NCBI GenBank assembly: GCA_003225615.1
Contig: QIAS01000062.1
Coordinates: 1-10,447 of the forward strand
Reading direction: 5' to 3'
Length of the DNA: 10,447 nucleotides
DNA from: Acidobacteriota bacterium
GTDB lineage: Bacteria; Acidobacteriota; Terriglobia; Terriglobales; Acidobacteriaceae
Under the pieces are notes generated by a model. The model was not told the origin of the DNA. It searched no databases and saw only the letters and a list, made by a program, of their open reading frames with translations. A program made the position numbers and the translations under genes. Each line of letters starts with the position of its first letter. Position 1 is the stretch's first letter. This document shows positions 6,052 to 10,447 of this stretch, one piece after another.

Positions 6052-7431
6052 CAAGATTTTCCCCGCAAATAAGCCTGCACCGCCGCTTCCATGACTTCCT
6101 TCAGAGGAACCCGGTGCTCGCCCGCAATCCGCTTGCAATCCTCATATTCAGGAGCGTAATTCGTGATCGTCCCATTCATGCTGGCAACCTTCATCCGCAC
6201 TGCACCCCAGTGAGTTGAAACATTCACCCACCGCCGCCCCAGCACCTGCCGGCTTTCCTGCCGCTGGCGCACCCCCAGAGTGGTCGTCTCGCTGAAAATC
6301 AACTGCGTAAGCTTTGCTGAATTCTCCGGAACGCACAACACCGTTAGCACCATCCCCGGACGGTTCTTCTTCATCTGCACCGGCATGCCGAACACATCCA
6401 GAGCGCCCTCCGCCAGCAACCGGTCCATCACATACCCAAAAACCTGGGGATTCAAATCATCCAGATTAGCCTCAAGCACGGTAATGATCTCGGAAGAAAC
6501 GTTCATCTCCGTAGAGACGCCGCTCGCCGCAGATGCACATGCCTTCCCAACACTAATACGCACCACATTTGCATGCCCCGCAAAATCCCTTGTGCCCGCG
6601 CCGTACCCGATCTTCTCGATCTTCATTGCCGGAAACGGCGCAAAGCGCGTCGCCAAGTTCTTCACAATCGCCGCCCCAGTAGGAGTAACCAGTTCCACCT
6701 GCATCCCCGAAGAGTAAACCGGAGCATCCTTCAACAATTCAAGCGTAGCCGGAGCCGGCACCGGAAAAGTCCCATGCGCGCACTTCACCGTCCCGCCGCC
6801 GACGTTCAGCGGGGAGCAAACAATCTCATCCACGCCCAACGCCTCGGCCCCGACCGCCGCACACACAATGTCCACCATCGCGTCGACCGCCCCGACCTCA
6901 TGAAAATGAATGCTCTCCAGATCGCTGTTGTGAACCTTGGCCTCTGCCGCGCCCAAGCTCTCAAAGATGGCGAGCGGTCGAACTGATCTCCGCCCGGGAA
7001 ATGATCTGCTTGATCTCCGTCAGCCCCCGGCCATGCGAATGCGACTCGTGCCCGTGTGGCCCGGGTACACCTGCCGGCGGCTCTGCGGCTTTGACCGCAA
7101 CGGCCTCATGATCGTGCCTATGTGAATGGCCATGCTCGTGATCGTGCTCGTGCTCATGCTCATGCCGTTTCTCATACTCCAATTCGTGCTTGTGCGCCTG
7201 CTGCGCCCAGTACTCCTCGCGCGGCAACTCTTTCTCGCCATGGCAGTACACATCCACTTTGGTAGCCGAAATCCCGCTGCGGTCCACGCGCGAGATCTCC
7301 AGCCGCGCCCCGACGTCGAGCGCCGCGACCGTCTCCTCCAAAAGCCGCCCCGGCACTCCCGCATCCACCAGCGCCCCCAGGAACATATCGCCGCTGATTC
7401 CGGAAAAACAATCCAGGTAAGCGATTCGCAT
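6051..7431 (-). pseudogene. larC: LarC, nickel-pincer cofactor biosynthesis protein, split by a frameshift
   Basis: LarC inserts nickel into the pyridinium dithiocarboxylate precursor, completing the pincer cofactor of lactate racemase-type enzymes. The N-terminal piece starts at ATG 7431 with MRIAYLDCFSGISGDMFLGA, the classic LarC start, and ends at a TGA at 6963-6961 after 156 codons. It carries a long His-rich stretch: 16 histidines between residues 80 and 133, probably nickel-binding. The second piece lies in another frame from about 6971 to the TGA at 6053-6051 and contains IHFHEVGAVDA, SPLNVGGGTVKCAHG, VTPTGAAI, VLEANLDDLNPQ and a C-terminus ending YLRGKS. Homology to the expected AIFESLGAAEAKVH lies in the second frame upstream of the TGA, so a small deletion of a non-multiple of three is likelier than a clean shift at the stop. 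A programmed frameshift is reported for Lactobacillus larC, so recoding deserves a check. larB and larE are not in the window. Confidence 0.85.
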
Positions 7432-7441
7432 AAGCTAATTC

Positions 7442-7590
7442 GAACCACAAAGTACAAACTTCGAACCACAGAGGACGCAGAGTTCCACAGAGGGATCGTT
7501 AACCCGCCAGCACGGGCCGACTTCGTGTACCTTGGTGTCCTTGGTGGTAAATGTTTTTTCCCTGTGCTCCTCTGTGTCCTCTGTGGTTAA
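7442..7590. repeat. Palindromic intergenic repeat, copy 2 (AACCACAGAGG family)
   Basis: This occupies half of the 302-bp gap between larC and argS. Left units are GAACCACAAAG (7442 onward) and GAACCACAGAGG (7463 onward); right units are CCTTGGTGTCCTTGGTGGT (about 7530-7548) and CCTCTGTGTCCTCTGTGGTT (about 7569-7588). The right half is a close direct match to the right half of copy 1 at 5981-6050. Unlike copy 1, the arm order is A, B, A', B' rather than nested, and the middle (about 7495-7520) is unrelated GC-rich sequence. Confidence 0.75.
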
Positions 7591-7643
7591 AGGATTTTCG
7601 CGCGTCTCCACTGCACCGTGCACCAACGCAACAATAATCCTTC

Positions 7644-7672
7644 ATCATAGGGAAGGCGAGATACCGCGTCAA
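7644..7672 (-). promoter_or_regulatory. Sigma-70-type promoter for larC
   Basis: On the minus strand TTGACG (7672-7667) and TATGAT (7649-7644) are separated by exactly 17 bp, a near-consensus sigma-70 promoter pointing at larC. Transcription would begin near 7637 and give a leader of about 205 nt that runs through the palindromic repeat before the ATG at 7431. Confidence 0.55.
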
Positions 7673-7693
7673 ACCATCATCCGTCGCCCGGTT

Positions 7694-7702
7694 TGCTACA
7701 AT
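7694..7702 (+). promoter_or_regulatory. Extended -10 promoter for argS
   Basis: The sequence TGCTACAAT is an extended -10 element (TGn followed by TACAAT at 7697-7702). No convincing -35 box is seen 17 bp upstream, which extended -10 promoters tolerate. A start near 7709 would leave a leader of about 25 nt before the argS TTG at 7734. It lies only about 20 bp from the -35 of the opposing larC promoter. Confidence 0.45.
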
Positions 7703-7723
7703 CACTTTTTCTTCAATAGCTTA

Positions 7724-7736
7724 GAGGATCTCCTTG
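7724..7736 (+). promoter_or_regulatory. argS: Ribosome binding site fixing the argS TTG start
   Basis: GAGG at 7724-7727 lies 6 nt before TTG at 7734-7736. The same frame is closed by TAG at 7722-7724, so no upstream start is possible and the TTG gives the expected N-terminal length. Confidence 0.6.
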
Positions 7737-9836
7737 TACCGCCACCTGGAACGCCGGCTGACCGAGCGAGTGCGCGATTTTCTGCGCCGCACCTACAATC
7801 TCGACCTGCCTAAGATCGTCATCGAGCAGCCCCCGAAAGTCGAATTCGGCGAGTACGCCCTCCCGCTCGCCTTCGAACTGGCCAAGAAGCTCCGCAAAGC
7901 TCCGCGTAAAATTGCAGAAGAGATTGTCAACGGTATCGGCGCGATTGAAGGTTTCGAAAAGCTCGAGGTCGCAGGAGCGGGCTACATCAACGCGAGACTG
8001 AATCGAGGCGAAGTCGCTGCCGCACTCGTCGCCGACCAAAAACTCAAAGCCGAAATTCCGCCCGGCAAAGTTCTGGTCGAGCACTCCAGCATCAACCCCA
8101 ACAAAGCCGCCCACATCGGCCACCTCCGCAACGCAATTCTCGGCGACACTTTCGTCCGCCTGCTGCAATTCGCGGGCAGGCAGGTGGACGTGCAGAACTA
8201 CATTGACAACACCGGAGTGCAGGTCGCGGATGTGATCGTCGGATTTCTGCACCTCGAGAAAAAATCCCGCGCTGAAATCGAGCAGCTTACCCGCCAGCCC
8301 CGCTTCGACTACTACTGCTGGGATCTCTACGCCCGCGTCTCGCAATGGTATGAGCAGGACAAGCAGAACCAGCGCGCCCGCATCGAAACCCTCCACGCCA
8401 TTGAACAAGGCGGCAACGAAACCGCCGCTATTGCCGACTTGATCTCAACCGCCGTGCTGCGCCGCCACCTTGAAACCATGGACCGGCTGGACATCGAGTA
8501 CGACTTTCTCCCGCGCGAGAGCGAAATCCTTCACCTGCATTTCTGGGACGCCGCGTTCCAACAGTTGAAAGAAAAGGGCGTGCTGTTTTACGAGAGCCAG
8601 GGAAAAAACAAAGGCTGCTGGGTGATGCGGCGCGCGGGAGTTGCCGGAAAATCTGAAACCGCAAAAAGCGCAAAGACAGACGCGAAGGACGCAAAGCACG
8701 ACTCAGGCAAAGCCTCTCAAGAAGATGACCTGCTCAGAGAGATTGAAATGCGGTCTGGCGTCGATATCCGTCCAAGTAGTGAACCTGCAGAGGGTATCGC
8801 CGAAGAAGACCAGAAAGTGATCGTCCGCTCCAACGGCACGGTAGGCTACGTCGGGAAAGACATTGCTTACCACCTGTGGAAGTTTGGCCTGCTCGGAAAA
8901 GATTTTGGCTACTGCAAGTTCTACCTTTATCCCAACGGCCACCAGTGCTGGATCTCATCCACCAATGGCGAACCCGACCACCCACACTTCGGCGACGTCG
9001 CCGAAATCTACAACGTAATTGACGCCCGCCAGTCGGAAGCTCAGAACTCGGTAGTCGAAGCCCTGCGCGGACTCGGCTACAACGAGCAGGCGGACCACTA
9101 CACGCATTTTTCCTACGAGATGGTTGCGCTCACTCCGCGCTGCGCCGCCGAACTCGGCTACCAGCTTTCTGAGGAAGACAGCGCCAGGAGCTACATCGAA
9201 GTCTCCGGACGCAAAGGCTTCGGAGTAAAAGCCGACGACCTGATTGACAGGCTGATTGCCTCGGCGAAAAGCGAAGTCGATGCCCGCCACCCGCAACTGA
9301 CGGACGCCGAGCGCGCCACCATCGCGATCCAGATTGCCATTGGCGCGCTGCGCTATTTCATGCTGAAGTTCACCAAGCAGTCAGTCATCGCATTCGATTT
9401 CAAAGAAGCCCTGAGTTTCGAAGGAGAAACCGGCCCGTACTGCCAGTACGCGGTGGTCCGTGCCACAAATATTTTCCGCAAAGGCGGCGTGGATCCGGAC
9501 ACTTTTTCTAGAGACGGGGCTCGCCCCGTCTCGGCGGCGGAATTCGCCAAATACCTCGAAGGCGAATCCGGCAACGAAATCTGGGAACTCTGGCTGGCGG
9601 CCGCCAAGACTTCCTACGTCGTCGACCAATGCATCGCCACCACCGAACCCGCGTACTTAGCCAAGCATGCCTTCCAGATAGCCCAATTGTTCAACTACTT
9701 CTACCATCGCCATCCCATCCTCACCGAAGCCGACGAAGGCCGAAAGAGATTCCTGCTGGCCACCGCCGCCGTCGTCCGCCGCGAACTCATCCGCGCCTTA
9801 GGCGTCATGGGCATCACGGTGCCGCCAGTGATGTAG
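7734..9836 (+). CDS. argS: Arginyl-tRNA synthetase with two repeat-derived insertions
   Basis: A complete 700-residue class I synthetase that charges tRNA-Arg. The N-terminal add-1 domain covers about 1-110 (KVEFGEYALPLAFELAKKL), followed by VLVEHSSINPNKAAHIGHLRN with the HIGH box at 127-130, IDNTGVQVADV near 157-167, IVRSNGTVGYVGKDIAYHLWKFG near 363-385, and a KMSKS-like SGRKGFGVKADDLID at 491-505. The anticodon-binding helical domain follows, with FEGETGPYCQYA at 562-573 and a C-terminal ALGVMGITVPPVM. E. coli ArgRS is 577 residues; part of the extra length is a low-complexity, Lys/Ala/Asp-rich stretch at about 302-355, between WVMRR and VIVRSNGT, where relatives have a short acidic loop. 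A perfect palindrome lies in the codons for residues 593-600. Both insertions keep the frame and avoid the catalytic motifs, so the enzyme is probably active. It is divergent from larC and convergent with pepA. Confidence 0.96.
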   Translation: MYRHLERRLTERVRDFLRRTYNLDLPKIVIEQPPKVEFGEYALPLAFELAKKLRKAPRKIAEEIVNGIGAIEGFEKLEVAGAGYINARLNRGEVAAALVADQKLKAEIPPGKVLVEHSSINPNKAAHIGHLRNAILGDTFVRLLQFAGRQVDVQNYIDNTGVQVADVIVGFLHLEKKSRAEIEQLTRQPRFDYYCWDLYARVSQWYEQDKQNQRARIETLHAIEQGGNETAAIADLISTAVLRRHLETMDRLDIEYDFLPRESEILHLHFWDAAFQQLKEKGVLFYESQGKNKGCWVMRRAGVAGKSETAKSAKTDAKDAKHDSGKASQEDDLLREIEMRSGVDIRPSSEPAEGIAEEDQKVIVRSNGTVGYVGKDIAYHLWKFGLLGKDFGYCKFYLYPNGHQCWISSTNGEPDHPHFGDVAEIYNVIDARQSEAQNSVVEALRGLGYNEQADHYTHFSYEMVALTPRCAAELGYQLSEEDSARSYIEVSGRKGFGVKADDLIDRLIASAKSEVDARHPQLTDAERATIAIQIAIGALRYFMLKFTKQSVIAFDFKEALSFEGETGPYCQYAVVRATNIFRKGGVDPDTFSRDGARPVSAAEFAKYLEGESGNEIWELWLAAAKTSYVVDQCIATTEPAYLAKHAFQIAQLFNYFYHRHPILTEADEGRKRFLLATAAVVRRELIRALGVMGITVPPVM
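8655..8697 (+). repeat. GACGCRAAG-type repeat inside argS
   Basis: Short units GCAAA, GCGCAAAGAC, GACGCGAAG and GACGCAAAG follow each other here, starting with AACCGCAAA. The pattern matches the intergenic AACCACAAAGGACACGAAGG elements of this window with the CA-to-CG variant common to the same repeat family. In the argS frame it encodes a Lys/Ala/Asp-rich stretch near residues 308-321 that has no counterpart in typical ArgRS. Confidence 0.5.
9511..9532. repeat. Perfect 10-bp-arm palindrome inside argS
   Basis: GAGACGGGGC at 9511-9520 and GCCCCGTCTC at 9523-9532 are exact reverse complements separated by only 2 nt. It encodes the residues after VDPDTFS (RDGARPVS) in a surface-like region between FRKGG and AAEFAKYL. 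It looks like a small REP-type insertion tolerated in frame. Confidence 0.6.
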
Positions 9837-10182
9837 GCGGCATGCGTCCACACAATCCCTGAATTTGAAAAATGAAAACACTCGACAAGAAAAATTCCTT
9901 TCAGCAATACCGATTTGCAGAACTGGTATATCTAAAAGATAATATTGTGAATTTTCGATTCCAAGGCGGGTTCTAGGCGCGTTCGTTCACGCATGGGTGT
10001 TGGTGGTGCCCAGGATGCCGGTGTGCGATCCTGAGCCGTTTACGCGCAATTGCAGGCCATCCTGCGCGTCGAGCGCGGCAGCGTTTGCCGCTTACGGAAC
10101 TTTCACGCAATATCTATCAGTTACAAATCTACAATCTTTCGTCTTTGGTCCAATACCTGCAAAGCCCGAGTCGTAATCCAGC
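9837..10182. other. Intergenic region between convergent argS and pepA, with an AT-rich island
   Basis: No gene is supported in these 346 bases. The part at about 9860-9965 is clearly AT-rich compared with everything around it, including TATCTAAAAGATA, a 5-bp-arm palindrome. The part at about 9975-10100 is GC-rich and holds two weak inverted repeats: CAGGAT/ATCCTG near 10011-10033 and GCGGCA/TGCCGC near 10075-10091. Neither is followed by a T-run, so I cannot name a terminator for argS or pepA. Confidence 0.5.
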
Positions 10183-10447
10183 CTACGCCGCGAAATCTTT
10201 CACGAACTCCACCAGACTTCGCAACGCAATCCCCGACGGCCCCTTGGCAATCCACGCCTTGTTGTCTTCCATCCAGGCAGTGCCGGCTATATCGAGATGT
10301 ATCCATGGCGTTTCTTCGGCAAATTCCTTCAAGAACATGGCCGCAGTGATCGCGCCGCCGTAACGACCACCGGTGTTCATGATGTCGGCAATGTTGGAGC
10401 GAATACTCTCTTTGTATTCTTCGTCGAGCGGCAGGCGCCACATCTTC
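10183..10447 (-). CDS. pepA: Leucyl aminopeptidase (M17, PepA family), C-terminal part
   Basis: The frame enters from the right window edge and ends at TAG 10185-10183, giving the last 87 or so residues. The sequence KMWRLPLDEEYKE, SNIADIMNTGGRYGGAITAAMFLKEF, and TPWIHLDIAGTAW is the typical end of M17 cytosol aminopeptidases, where the GG-x-x-GG-x-ITAA stretch and the HLDIAG strand pack around the dinuclear zinc site. The metal ligands and catalytic lysine and arginine lie upstream and outside the window. The enzyme removes N-terminal residues from peptides in the cytoplasm; E. coli PepA also binds DNA, but nothing here tests that. Confidence 0.93.
   Translation of the reverse strand, partial: KMWRLPLDEEYKESIRSNIADIMNTGGRYGGAITAAMFLKEFAEETPWIHLDIAGTAWMEDNKAWIAKGPSGIALRSLVEFVKDFAA

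Noticed and set aside
6955..6975. Treating the larC break as a proven prfB-like programmed +1 frameshift
   Set aside because: The CTT-TGA match is real, but the second frame shows homology (AIFE) before the stop and no Shine-Dalgarno-like stimulator is present, so a small deletion explains it at least as well.
7713..8408. 231-codon open frame on the minus strand opposite argS
   Set aside because: It lies wholly antisense to the well-supported argS N-terminal half, has a Val/Asp/Phe-rich composition typical of reversed GC-rich codons, and no recognisable motif.
9970..10110. tRNA or other structured RNA gene in the argS-pepA gap
   Set aside because: I could not fold a cloverleaf or find a T-loop or anticodon arm; only two short unrelated inverted repeats are present.
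10050..10363. Plus-strand frames overlapping the pepA 3' end
   Set aside because: They overlap the conserved M17 C-terminus on the other strand and continue into featureless intergenic sequence.

Overview
This 10.4-kb window looks like an ordinary chromosomal segment of a moderately GC-rich Gram-negative-type bacterium. The combination of a DedA-rhodanese fusion, an octaprenyl-type prenyl synthase, YajQ, and intergenic repeats of the type AACCACAGAGG / CCTTGGTGTCC suggests an acidobacterium (Acidobacteriota, Terriglobia-like). That placement is an inference from gene style and repeats; there is no rRNA or other decisive marker here.

Layout. Eight of the nine genes lie on the minus strand. 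Reading them in transcription order from the right edge: the C-terminal end of a leucyl aminopeptidase (pepA, 10183-10447, cut by the window); larC for the nickel-pincer cofactor (6051-7431, frame broken); metG, methionyl-tRNA synthetase (3861-5915); tatD-family metal hydrolase (2911-3726); yajQ (2356-2853); a long-chain polyprenyl diphosphate synthase (1357-2346); a DedA-family membrane protein fused to a rhodanese domain (304-1244, frame broken and with an in-frame TGA); and the start of a CYTH-domain (class IV adenylate cyclase / ThTPase-like) gene (1-277, cut by the window). Only argS (7734-9836) is on the plus strand. It is divergent from larC, with a credible promoter for each in the shared 302-bp gap, and convergent with pepA.

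The genes are mostly housekeeping: two aminoacyl-tRNA synthetases, isoprenoid chain synthesis for quinones, nucleic-acid or metal hydrolysis, peptide turnover. larC is the metabolic outlier: it makes the nickel cofactor of lactate racemase-type enzymes, and its usual partners larB and larE are not in this window. yajQ and the prenyl synthase are 9 bp apart and probably co-transcribed.

The most interesting signals are below the gene level. (1) The rhodanese domain is interrupted by a TGA that falls where relatives of this fusion family carry the second cysteine of a Cys-x-Cys active-site loop. The frame continues for 52 well-conserved-looking codons to a TAG, and a small GC hairpin with a G-containing loop sits 21 nt after the TGA. 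This fits a selenocysteine codon, but the same gene also has a frameshift near its start, so decay or sequence error is a serious alternative. (2) larC is broken by a frameshift at a CTT-TGA sequence and is bracketed by two same-direction copies of a palindromic intergenic repeat. (3) argS carries two in-frame repeat insertions: a GACGCRAAG-type repeat that adds about 50 residues, and a perfect 10-bp-arm palindrome. (4) A heptamer-repeat inverted array forms a long imperfect hairpin between metG and tatD. (5) Three genes (prenyl synthase, tatD, argS) appear to start with TTG.
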